A stretch of DNA of 5,968 bases, from assembly GCA_947442115.1 (NCBI GenBank), contig CANEVK010000176.1:1-5968 (forward strand), read 5' to 3'. Below the pieces are notes generated by a model that saw only the letters and a list, made by a program, of their open reading frames with translations, searched no databases and was not told the origin of the DNA. The DNA comes from Bacteriovoracaceae bacterium. GTDB taxonomy: Bacteria; Bdellovibrionota; Bacteriovoracia; Bacteriovoracales; Bacteriovoracaceae. The translations under genes were made by a program, and so were the position numbers. Positions 1 through 5,968 of the stretch are shown one piece after another (position 1 is the stretch's first letter; each line of letters opens with the position of its first letter).

Positions 1-1402
1 CATCAGGTATACCCTTGCCTTGATCGTGAATACTGAAAACAGCTTTATTTGAAACTTGCTTAAGCTCCATCTCTATAACTTTCTCAGGTGAATCCTCCAT
101 CGCATCTTTTGCATTATGAATGAGATTTAAAAAAACTTGCTCCATGCGACCTTTACTCCCATGAATGATTAAAGGAGCGGTTGAAGAATCTTGAAATTTG
201 AGGGTCACACCTTCTTTTTTATAGATTTCACTGATGAGTTGAATGGTGTTTGATAAAGCATCATTGAGTGAGAAATTTGCAAGGTCTGAAGAGTTTGCTC
301 GAGAAAAAGATTTTAGTCCTTTAACGATATTCACAATTCGATCTGTAGCATGATCTATTTTATTTATTAAATAAGCAGGTTTTGATTCAGGAATTTGTTT
401 AATGTTTAATTCAATCTCAAGAGCATGGAGGAAGCCTTTTATAATCGCTAAGGGATTATTAATTTCATGGCCTACACCTGCCGCCAGTTGCCCAAGGGAG
501 GCAAGCTTTGCTTGATGCTGAGAGATCATTTTCTGCTCTTCGAGATTTTTTTCAAGTTCTTGAGTTTCAATTTCACTCATGACTTGTTGATGAATATTTT
601 TTGCAATTCCAAGGAATTGAGAAGAATTCAAAGGGACATTAATCCAGTTGACGAAAATATCTATTTGGCTTTTGTTTTTAATTTTAAGACGTTCCCAGCG
701 GTAATTTGATGAGAGGAATGAATAGCTTTTATTGGTCGTAATAAATTGGGCGATATCTTTTTTTAGGAGGTCACTATCTGAATAATTTAAATCTTTTTGC
801 CACTGTTCATTGACCCAACTTATTTCACCTTTATTGTCATAAATGACAAGATTGAGAGGAATGTTTTTAACAATGACGTCTAGTTTCTCATTTGCAATTT
901 TTAATTTTTTTTCTCTGAGGCGTGCTTCAAGGAGAAGCACCACTTGATTGGCGAGTTTTTTGAGAGCACTCCTTTGCCAATCATTAAGATTTTTAGGCTG
1001 ATTATCGATTACACAAAGTGTCCCTATGTTATAACCACTTGATGTCTTTAATGGGGCGCCTGCATAAAATCGAACATGTGGCTCACCAGTATAGAGCGGA
1101 TTATCTTTGAATCGTTCATCAAGCTCTGCATCCGGAATTTCAAAAATTCCATCGGCTAAAATGGCGTGTCCACACCACGAAATCTCCCTTGGCGTTTCGG
1201 AGGCTTCGAGACCAATTTTAGATTTAAACCATTGTCTATTTGAATCAATAAGTGAAATGAGTGAAATTTTTGTGCCACATATTTCACTGGCAAGTTTGGT
1301 TAAATCATCAAAAAAAGGCTCTGATTCTGTATCAAGAATTTCTAATCTGATAAGGTCCTCAAGACGTTCATGTTCATTTTGAGGGATATCTGGTTTTTTC
1401 AT
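1..1402 (-). CDS. GAF-PAS sensor histidine kinase (3' end outside window)
   Basis: The frame starts at ATG 1402-1400, runs 467 codons without a stop and leaves the window within the ATPase domain. The N-terminus (NEHERLEDLIRLEILDT, residues 9-25) is the standard beginning of soluble GAF sensor kinases, which supports this start. The GAF domain spans about 20-160, with RQWFKSKIGLE (56-66) and SWCGHAI (75-81). A charged linker leads to a PAS domain at about 172-275. A short helix then precedes HisKA, with the H-box LGQLAAGVGHEINNP (303-317) and phospho-acceptor H312. The HATPase_c domain begins near 380 with N-box NLIHNAKDAM (426-435) and G1 box DQGKGIPD (460-467); later boxes are cut off. No transmembrane segment is seen, so it should sense a cytoplasmic signal. 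The start overlaps the preceding stop as ATGA, with only a weak GAGA ribosome site (1412-1409), suggesting translational coupling. Neither signal nor partner regulator can be named. Confidence 0.92.
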   Translation of the reverse strand, partial: MKKPDIPQNEHERLEDLIRLEILDTESEPFFDDLTKLASEICGTKISLISLIDSNRQWFKSKIGLEASETPREISWCGHAILADGIFEIPDAELDERFKDNPLYTGEPHVRFYAGAPLKTSSGYNIGTLCVIDNQPKNLNDWQRSALKKLANQVVLLLEARLREKKLKIANEKLDVIVKNIPLNLVIYDNKGEISWVNEQWQKDLNYSDSDLLKKDIAQFITTNKSYSFLSSNYRWERLKIKNKSQIDIFVNWINVPLNSSQFLGIAKNIHQQVMSEIETQELEKNLEEQKMISQHQAKLASLGQLAAGVGHEINNPLAIIKGFLHALEIELNIKQIPESKPAYLINKIDHATDRIVNIVKGLKSFSRANSSDLANFSLNDALSNTIQLISEIYKKEGVTLKFQDSSTAPLIIHGSKGRMEQVFLNLIHNAKDAMEDSPEKVIEMELKQVSNKAVFSIHDQGKGIPD

Positions 1403-2091
1403 TTTATGTCTCGATTTTTCATAATTTTTTGCTCAAGGTTTTTCATTCGGAGAGCAATTTCTTGGCAGAAGTTATTTAGTTTTTCTTCATTCGAATCTTG
1501 CGGAATAAATATTGGATCATCATATTCCATAATTATTTTAGCAAATGGCTTTGGGAGTTTGAAGCGATCCCAGGAATTGAATTCCCAGTAACGGTTGACT
1601 ATTCCAACGACGGGTAAAACGGGTGAGCCAGTTTGTTTCGCTATGACAGCGACTCCCACCTTGCAGACTTGTCTTGGACCTTTAGGCCCATCGACAGTTA
1701 ATCCCCCTGAAATACCTTGTTTTAATTGTGAAATATAAAGACTTAAAGCTTCAGCTCCTCCCTTATCTTTATTTCTCTTTTTTGATGAGCCTCTGACCGG
1801 AATGAAGCCCATTTTTTTTGAGACATAGGCTGCATAATCTCCATCTTTACTTCTCGAAGATAAGGCCAGTAAGGGCTCAGTAAAAGCATGTCCAGACATG
1901 ACTGATACAACCTGCTCATGCCAGACAGCAAAGACAAAACTCTTGTTTGGTGATAGAGATATTGCCATTTCTTTTTTTTCTTTTCCACGAACTTCGATTC
2001 GATAAGTGGAGTAAAGAGATTTAACCAATAGCCAAACCAATTGTTGTAGAAAAAGATGAATCAACTGCATAGGGTATTGAGTGAGATTCAA
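1399..2091 (-). CDS. DUF374 family protein, lysophospholipid acyltransferase-like
   Basis: The 230-residue product matches the DUF374 group, small proteins of Gram-negative bacteria distantly related to lysophospholipid and lipid A acyltransferases; their exact reaction is not settled. Visible landmarks are a hydrophobic N-terminus (residues 8-28, probable membrane contact), VWHEQ (56-60) in place of the usual HxxxxD box, SSRSKDGDYAA (78-88), GFIPVRGSS (95-103), DGPKGPR (134-140) and TGSPVLPV (154-161). The RGSS and GGAEAL elements, normally separated by only a few residues, are held apart here by a lysine-rich KKRNKDK insert (104-110). The start is TTG at 2091, overlapping the upstream stop by 4 bases and preceded by a plausible ribosome site; ATG at 2070 is the alternative. 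Its TGA overlaps the kinase ATG. A link to purine breakdown is not apparent, and an envelope lipid role is likelier. Confidence 0.85.
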   Translation of the reverse strand: MNLTQYPMQLIHLFLQQLVWLLVKSLYSTYRIEVRGKEKKEMAISLSPNKSFVFAVWHEQVVSVMSGHAFTEPLLALSSRSKDGDYAAYVSKKMGFIPVRGSSKKRNKDKGGAEALSLYISQLKQGISGGLTVDGPKGPRQVCKVGVAVIAKQTGSPVLPVVGIVNRYWEFNSWDRFKLPKPFAKIIMEYDDPIFIPQDSNEEKLNNFCQEIALRMKNLEQKIMKNRDIK

Positions 2092-5000
2092 TTTTGCTCT
2101 TTCCTTGAAAAAACTTTTATTCGATTAAATCCACCACAGGGGTATGTTCTGATTCTTATTTCTTCGAGCATCTCTTCACCTTGATAAGGGATTTTAAAGA
2201 GGTTTCCTGCGTAAGCCTTAACATTTCTTCGACCCTGAATTTTGATCCATTTATCTTGGGATTTTCCCTCGCATTCAACTTCAAGGGGGTTGTTATTAAC
2301 AAAGTAGCTAAAATCTAATTCTATCGCTTTGACTTTATCAGGTTTAGCAAGTTTTATGATGAGCTCTTCAAAATGCCCTGCCTCACGGCTTCTTGCGGAT
2401 TCCATGCCGTCAAACATATTAATCGGACCAAAAGGTGAAATCGCAAGATGAGCAGGAGAATAGTGTTCATCCGTTGCTTTGATAATCTTGGCACCAAGTG
2501 CTGCACTGGCATTATTATAAGTTTGACCAAGAATTATTGTATTCCAATTCTTCTTAGTCTCTGCATCAGTAGGAGCATAGGGAATGAACAGTGGTTTTTT
2601 AGTTTGAGGCACAACTTCACTGTGTTTGATGAGGACTGCTTCTTGAAGTGGTTTAAAAGATTCTAGTTCTGAATTTGGTAGTTTATCAAACAGATTAAGT
2701 CTTGTGAGACCTCCGTCAGGATAGCCTTTAACTTTCACTTTTTTGAATAAATTCGTTTGCTTTGGGAACTTGAACTTTATTTCACTATGCCCAGCAAGTT
2801 TTAGCTTGGGTAAAAACTCTATCCAGTCCTCTGAATCTTGTACTTGCCCTTCAATTGAGATCACTGGTGTATAATTCCCTGTATGAAATTTAGTGGAGAT
2901 CCTGCCAAAGGAAAAAGAACTCGCCTCAGGGAGCTCTAGTATTAAATAATCAACACCCTCAAGATTATGGCGAACTGTTTCCCAGCTATCCATAATTTTT
3001 CCCTGCTGACCAAAGTGTTCTGGATCAAAGACAGGTAAATGGGGCGAGATTAAATTTTCAGCTCGAGCAAATTTTTCATTACTGACTTCAATAATTTTTG
3101 ATCCAACCAGCTTGTTAAAGCTTGCTAAAGGATCAATTGGTCCTTTATCAAAAATTTCTTCAGGACGATCTGCTTTGAAAGCATTAAAGATAAGATTTTT
3201 ATATCCCATATTCACCACTTCTTCCTGTGGTATATTCTGAGCTACAAAGTCTCCTTTAAACTTCTCAAAATCAATTCCTTCCCAATTAAATTCTTTGAGA
3301 ATGAGTTGAGCGATTTCTGCATTGAAGAGGACTCCCTTAAATTCACCATTACAGAGAGTGACTAATCCCTTGCCACGGTCAGGGCCTTTAAAACAATGAA
3401 TGAAGAGACAACGGAATCCATCATTCGCTCCTTGATGGATGGCGATTCTATTCGGACCGGCTTCAGCAATAAATATTCCTAGGCCCATTCGGGCCGCCAT
3501 AAATGACATGCAACCCTTATCTGTCCCTTGAAGCATTGTGACGGCGGTATCATGGTTTAGTGGACCGTTAGCATGAATATCGTGGTAGGCATGCTCAAGC
3601 TTTTGAAGAAATCTTGCCATGGACTCTGTTGTACCCATCGCTCCAGCGGCAAAGGCGGGAAACATTTTTCTTGTTCCCTCTATAAGAGTACCATCATCTT
3701 TAAATCCATGAGCGTAACTGACCTTTGGTAAATCTTCTTGGATGAAGCTAAATTCATTCATGCCTAACTTTTCTAAATAGGGGCGAGTCAGCTCAAAGAT
3801 TGATTTATTTTCGAGGGCCTCTATTAAATGCTCTAACACCAAGAAGCCTCCACCTGAGTACTGAAAAGTTTTTCCAGGAGGATTGATGACTTTTATAGGA
3901 GCATATCCATAATCAGAGTTCCCCGAAAGGAAAGAACGGATGGGAGGCATTTTCCTGTTGGCCGGAACTCCATTTACATAGTGCATGTTTAAAGCAGAAT
4001 GAGACATGAGATGTCTCACCTCAACTTCAGCGTTATTGAGCCTGAAATCAGATTTTGTAAGATCAAAGAGTTTATCTACTTTTGTGGATAGGGAGATGTT
4101 TTTTGAATGGAAATAATCAATAGCAAAAGCCGAGGCGACGGACTTACTAAGAGAAGCCATTTCAAACCATGTTTTTTTAGTGCAATCCCCCAAAAAAATG
4201 TTTTCAGTCGTTGAAGAGTTAATAAGAGTTATTTGAGCACTCTTGATACCATGCTTTTCAAAACTATTTTTTATGTTTTGAAATAAATGACTAATAGGAT
4301 GTCTCAAAAAGCGCTTCTGTGTAATCTCCCACAGGGCCTCTCTAGCATTTTGTATTTCGTCTTGCGGAGTATTTTCGATTCTTTTCTTGAGGCTATCAAG
4401 CATCATCTGGCCTGATTTCCCCTGCGCAGAGATCAGAAACTTCATGCCAAATTTTTGAAGGTATTTCTCACCAAGGTTTTTAAGTTCGGTTTTTAATTTT
4501 TCTTCTTCATTAAAAACAAGGGCCTGCTCTTGAGAAGCCATTTTATCAAGTGTCTTTTTGCTTTCACCGATGTCTCCGTGGAACGAAGCTGCCTGAATAA
4601 TATCTTGAAGCCCAAAACCCAAAATGATCTCTTTCATTTTCTCTTCATTGGGAGCAGCTTGCTTAGACATCAGGCTTGCAAAATGGGAGTGCCCACACAA
4701 TTCAAAGAAATAATGAAATTTAAGGACGTCATCTCTGATCTTAAATTTGTTAGAGTCGAGTTCTAAGATCTTCTTCCATGGATCTTCTGAATGTCGAATA
4801 GAGTCGACGGTAAAAGGTAAAAATAGTTGAGTAGCAAATTCAACGGGGTTTTTATCTGTCATGAGTTTAATCATGAGGTTCATGGCCACGGGATACCACT
4901 TGGCCGTTCTTTCATCCCATTTGACCTGAACAATCTTTTTGTCGTCGGATTTGTCTTTTCTTATGAAGTGCATTTCCTCGTGGGCAATCCGAATAAAATC

Positions 5001-5968
5001 TTCAATTGAAAAACGACCATGATAAAGTTCATGCCAAACTTCCCAGCGAGATCTCTCTGCTGTGGCGAGATCATCCATGACCCTGGCCGGAATCCCTGCA
5101 ATTTGAGTAGGTAATGCGACACAACCATTTCCAGAAAGCCAGTCTGTGATGTATTGAAGTGATTGAAACACATTATATCGAATTTCATCGGGATGATTGT
5201 TGGCTATAAAATCTGATTCTTTGATGTCAGCTACAATAAGGGATCTGGCATAAAGTGGATTAGACTTATCAAGACCAACGATGTCTTTCCCGTGGATAAA
5301 ATTAAAAATTTCTTCGTGATATTTTTCATCAAGAAGAGATTTAACGAGTTGATGTAATTTTTCAGAATTCCCTTGGAGGTGAATCTTCCAAGATTCTACC
5401 AGTGCCAGTCCAAGTCTTACAAAGTCCGGGTGGGCGACCCAAAAACCTGTGAGGTCTCTTTTGAGCTGAGTGATGACATCACGGATATATCCCTTAATTG
5501 TAATCTGAAACGAAGGGCCTTTTATTTCATTGTTAATAGGAAGAATTCCATACATCCCTCCGACTTTTATCCCCCCTCTTGGCCCTACGACGTTTGCTAA
5601 AAGGTCATGAGAGGCTTTGATGTATTTGATAACAATGTCAGGATCGGCCTTAACTGGAATACGATAGTTTTCGTCTTCTTTGAAAAGCCGTGCCGTAGAG
5701 GCCAGATAATCATGCCATCCCAGTGATGCCCCAACAAAATAAGGATAAAGTTCATCTATAATTTCATGTGTTCTGAAAACCGCTCGAGGATTTTCTAAGA
5801 CAATCATGAGTCTGATCGTGCCTATTTTGTATGTAGGGTGTCTTTTCTGAATGAGTTTTTCTGCCGTCTCCATCATGATGCGGATATAGCGTGCTTCCTC
5901 TTCATTTTCCAATTTAGGGACATAGAAAACTAAGGCTTTTGGATTTTGCCAATTTCTAAAAAGGTGTA
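2088..5968 (-). CDS. Four-module fusion enzyme: malate synthase / OHCU decarboxylase / serine beta-lactamase-like hydrolase / allantoicase (5' end outside window)
   Basis: A single open frame of at least 1292 codons ends at TGA 2090-2088 and has no stop before the right edge. A TTG at 5912 could be taken as its start (residue 1 in my numbering), but it is internal: the frame continues upstream with malate synthase-like sequence (FYVPKLENEEEAR), so the true start lies beyond 5968. Modules in order: malate synthase from before residue 1 to about 380; OHCU decarboxylase about 385-540; PF00144 serine hydrolase about 541-875; a linker of about 50 residues; allantoicase about 929-1274. Known family roles are ureide degradation (OHCU to allantoin; allantoate to ureidoglycolate plus urea) and glyoxylate plus acetyl-CoA to malate. 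I infer a cytoplasmic multienzyme for purine carbon and nitrogen recovery. No signal peptide can be judged because the N-terminus is missing. The stop overlaps the next gene's start by 4 bases. Module identities are by motif reading; the combined function is inferred. Confidence 0.9.
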   Translation of the reverse strand, partial: HLFRNWQNPKALVFYVPKLENEEEARYIRIMMETAEKLIQKRHPTYKIGTIRLMIVLENPRAVFRTHEIIDELYPYFVGASLGWHDYLASTARLFKEDENYRIPVKADPDIVIKYIKASHDLLANVVGPRGGIKVGGMYGILPINNEIKGPSFQITIKGYIRDVITQLKRDLTGFWVAHPDFVRLGLALVESWKIHLQGNSEKLHQLVKSLLDEKYHEEIFNFIHGKDIVGLDKSNPLYARSLIVADIKESDFIANNHPDEIRYNVFQSLQYITDWLSGNGCVALPTQIAGIPARVMDDLATAERSRWEVWHELYHGRFSIEDFIRIAHEEMHFIRKDKSDDKKIVQVKWDERTAKWYPVAMNLMIKLMTDKNPVEFATQLFLPFTVDSIRHSEDPWKKILELDSNKFKIRDDVLKFHYFFELCGHSHFASLMSKQAAPNEEKMKEIILGFGLQDIIQAASFHGDIGESKKTLDKMASQEQALVFNEEEKLKTELKNLGEKYLQKFGMKFLISAQGKSGQMMLDSLKKRIENTPQDEIQNAREALWEITQKRFLRHPISHLFQNIKNSFEKHGIKSAQITLINSSTTENIFLGDCTKKTWFEMASLSKSVASAFAIDYFHSKNISLSTKVDKLFDLTKSDFRLNNAEVEVRHLMSHSALNMHYVNGVPANRKMPPIRSFLSGNSDYGYAPIKVINPPGKTFQYSGGGFLVLEHLIEALENKSIFELTRPYLEKLGMNEFSFIQEDLPKVSYAHGFKDDGTLIEGTRKMFPAFAAGAMGTTESMARFLQKLEHAYHDIHANGPLNHDTAVTMLQGTDKGCMSFMAARMGLGIFIAEAGPNRIAIHQGANDGFRCLFIHCFKGPDRGKGLVTLCNGEFKGVLFNAEIAQLILKEFNWEGIDFEKFKGDFVAQNIPQEEVVNMGYKNLIFNAFKADRPEEIFDKGPIDPLASFNKLVGSKIIEVSNEKFARAENLISPHLPVFDPEHFGQQGKIMDSWETVRHNLEGVDYLILELPEASSFSFGRISTKFHTGNYTPVISIEGQVQDSEDWIEFLPKLKLAGHSEIKFKFPKQTNLFKKVKVKGYPDGGLTRLNLFDKLPNSELESFKPLQEAVLIKHSEVVPQTKKPLFIPYAPTDAETKKNWNTIILGQTYNNASAALGAKIIKATDEHYSPAHLAISPFGPINMFDGMESARSREAGHFEELIIKLAKPDKVKAIELDFSYFVNNNPLEVECEGKSQDKWIKIQGRRNVKAYAGNLFKIPYQGEEMLEEIRIRTYPCGGFNRIKVFSRKEQN
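2091..3128 (-). other. Module 4: allantoicase domain with two homologous repeats
   Basis: Allantoicase hydrolyses allantoate to ureidoglycolate and urea. The module covers about residues 929-1274 and has the double jelly-roll repeat of the family. Repeat 1 (about 930-1075) has GSKIIEVSNEKFARAENL, then SWETVRHN (976-983), FHTGNYTP (1009-1016) and GYPDGGLTRLNLF (1063-1075). Repeat 2 (about 1130-1270) has the parallel GAKIIKATDEHYSPAHLAI, DGMESARSR (1168-1176), FSYFVNNNP (1201-1209) and TYPCGGFNRIKVF (1256-1268). The paired W/M-E-x-x-R and YPxGGxxRxxxF signatures make the assignment strong. Its length of about 345 residues is that of a complete stand-alone allantoicase, so the module is not truncated. 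Confidence 0.88.
2097..2106 (-). promoter_or_regulatory. Ribosome binding site for the DUF374 gene, supporting the TTG start
   Basis: Read on the minus strand, AAGGAAAGAG sits 5 bases before the TTG at 2091, with the AGGA core 10 bases away. It lies inside the last codons of the fusion gene. The next in-frame ATG (2070-2068, residue 8) has no purine-rich stretch before it, so the TTG start fits better. Confidence 0.55.
3288..4292 (-). other. Module 3: serine beta-lactamase-like hydrolase domain (PF00144 type)
   Basis: The three active-site motifs of class C beta-lactamase-like serine hydrolases are present in order and with normal spacing. SLSK (587-590) gives nucleophile S587 and K590. YSGGGF (685-690) gives Y685 in the YxN-equivalent position. 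HQGANDGF (826-833) is the third HxG box. The segment VEVRHLMSHSALNM (630-643) matches the RHLLxHTSGL region of these enzymes, with the usual Thr-Ser-Gly altered. The family includes esterases, peptidases and amide hydrolases, so the substrate cannot be told from motifs. With no secretion signal visible and cytoplasmic enzymes on both sides, a cell-wall or antibiotic role is unlikely. An amide or ureide bond in the purine pathway is a plausible but unproven target. Confidence 0.85.
4293..4760 (-). other. Module 2: OHCU decarboxylase-like domain (UraD family)
   Basis: This family decarboxylates 2-oxo-4-hydroxy-4-carboxy-5-ureidoimidazoline to S-allantoin, the third step after uricase and HIU hydrolase. 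Residues about 385-540 show the family layout: FFELCGHSHFASLMS (402-416) resembles the N-terminal CG...W..M region. HGDIGE (445-450) aligns with the catalytic HPxIGE/HPDLA motif. QEQA (461-464) carries the conserved Glu (E462). KFGMKFLISAQGKS (487-500) is the typical KFGFPF...GKS segment. R534 in the last helix is a reasonable match for the catalytic Arg. The usual Pro after the catalytic His is Gly (G446). The length of about 155 residues is normal for the family. Confidence 0.85.
4773..5968 (-). other. Module 1: malate synthase-like domain (N-terminal part cut by window edge)
   Basis: Malate synthase condenses glyoxylate with acetyl-CoA to give malate. The GTIR...VLEN stretch (residues 31-41) and GWHDY (65-69) match the barrel region of A-type malate synthases. 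E40 and D68 are 28 residues apart, the same spacing I recall for the Mg-binding Glu and Asp of the E. coli A isoform. GGMYGILP (118-125), WVAHPDFV (158-165) and GNGCV (261-265) are further family landmarks. VMDDLATAERSR (278-289) corresponds to the MEDAATAEISR motif holding the catalytic Asp, here D281. A helical C-terminal part follows to about residue 380. The catalytic Arg motif expected further N-terminal lies outside the window. Divergences are WHD in place of RWD and about 45 extra residues between D68 and D281. Confidence 0.85.

Noticed and set aside
1390..1425. T-rich stretches near the DUF374/kinase junction as a terminator
   Set aside because: No GC-rich hairpin precedes the T runs on either strand; they reflect lysine and phenylalanine codons in coding sequence.
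467..1591. Plus-strand open frames at 467-709, 1107-1382 and 1370-1591
   Set aside because: They lie opposite the kinase and DUF374 genes, which have clear domain motifs. Their translations show no recognisable family and no convincing ribosome sites.
1743..1988. Minus-strand 81-codon frame within the DUF374 gene
   Set aside because: It is a shifted-frame shadow of the DUF374 coding sequence, which carries the conserved motifs in its own frame.
3288..4292. Antibiotic-resistance beta-lactamase
   Set aside because: The SxxK/Y/HxG motifs define a broad hydrolase family. Placement inside a cytoplasmic metabolic fusion with no signal peptide argues against a secreted resistance enzyme.
4270..4775. 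Chimeric assembly or sequencing error as the cause of the fusion
   Set aside because: The frame passes through all module borders without stops or frame changes, the modules are functionally related, and base composition does not change noticeably. Still worth confirming with reads.
2448..5600. Plus-strand frames at 2448-2666, 4530-4766, 4827-5009, 5373-5600 and minus-strand frame 4961-5188
   Set aside because: All overlap the large fusion gene in other frames, have no family resemblance and disagree with the motif-bearing frame.

Overview
The window is AT-rich and entirely coding on the minus strand. It holds three genes in the order (transcribed from right to left) purine/glyoxylate fusion enzyme, DUF374 acyltransferase-like protein, GAF-PAS sensor histidine kinase. 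The first gene runs off the right edge, so its 5' end is missing. The last runs off the left edge, so its 3' end is missing. Each junction is a 4-base stop/start overlap (TTGA at 2088-2091 and ATGA at 1399-1402), so the three look like the middle of one translationally coupled operon. There is no intergenic space, and I see no promoter, terminator, RNA gene, CRISPR array or mobile element.

The main feature is the right-hand gene (2088 to beyond 5968, at least 1292 codons without a stop). Reading the translation by eye gives four consecutive enzyme modules in one polypeptide: a malate synthase-like domain, an OHCU decarboxylase-like domain (UraD family), a serine beta-lactamase-like (PF00144) domain, and a C-terminal allantoicase with both of its repeats. 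OHCU decarboxylase and allantoicase belong to the urate-to-glyoxylate (ureide) pathway, and malate synthase consumes the glyoxylate that pathway releases. The chain therefore looks like a purine-salvage line that passes purine carbon into central metabolism. The beta-lactamase-like module has no assigned step. It may fill one of the amide-hydrolysis steps for which no domain is visible (allantoinase, ureidoglycolate cleavage), but that is inference.

The middle gene resembles DUF374 proteins, which are distant relatives of the lysophospholipid/lipid A acyltransferases of Gram-negative bacteria. The last gene is a soluble sensor kinase with GAF, PAS, HisKA and the beginning of an HATPase_c domain.

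The organism is probably a Gram-negative bacterium with an AT-rich genome. The gene types and lysine/asparagine-rich proteins would suit a Bdellovibrio/Bacteriovorax-type lineage, but the sequence alone does not prove that assignment.
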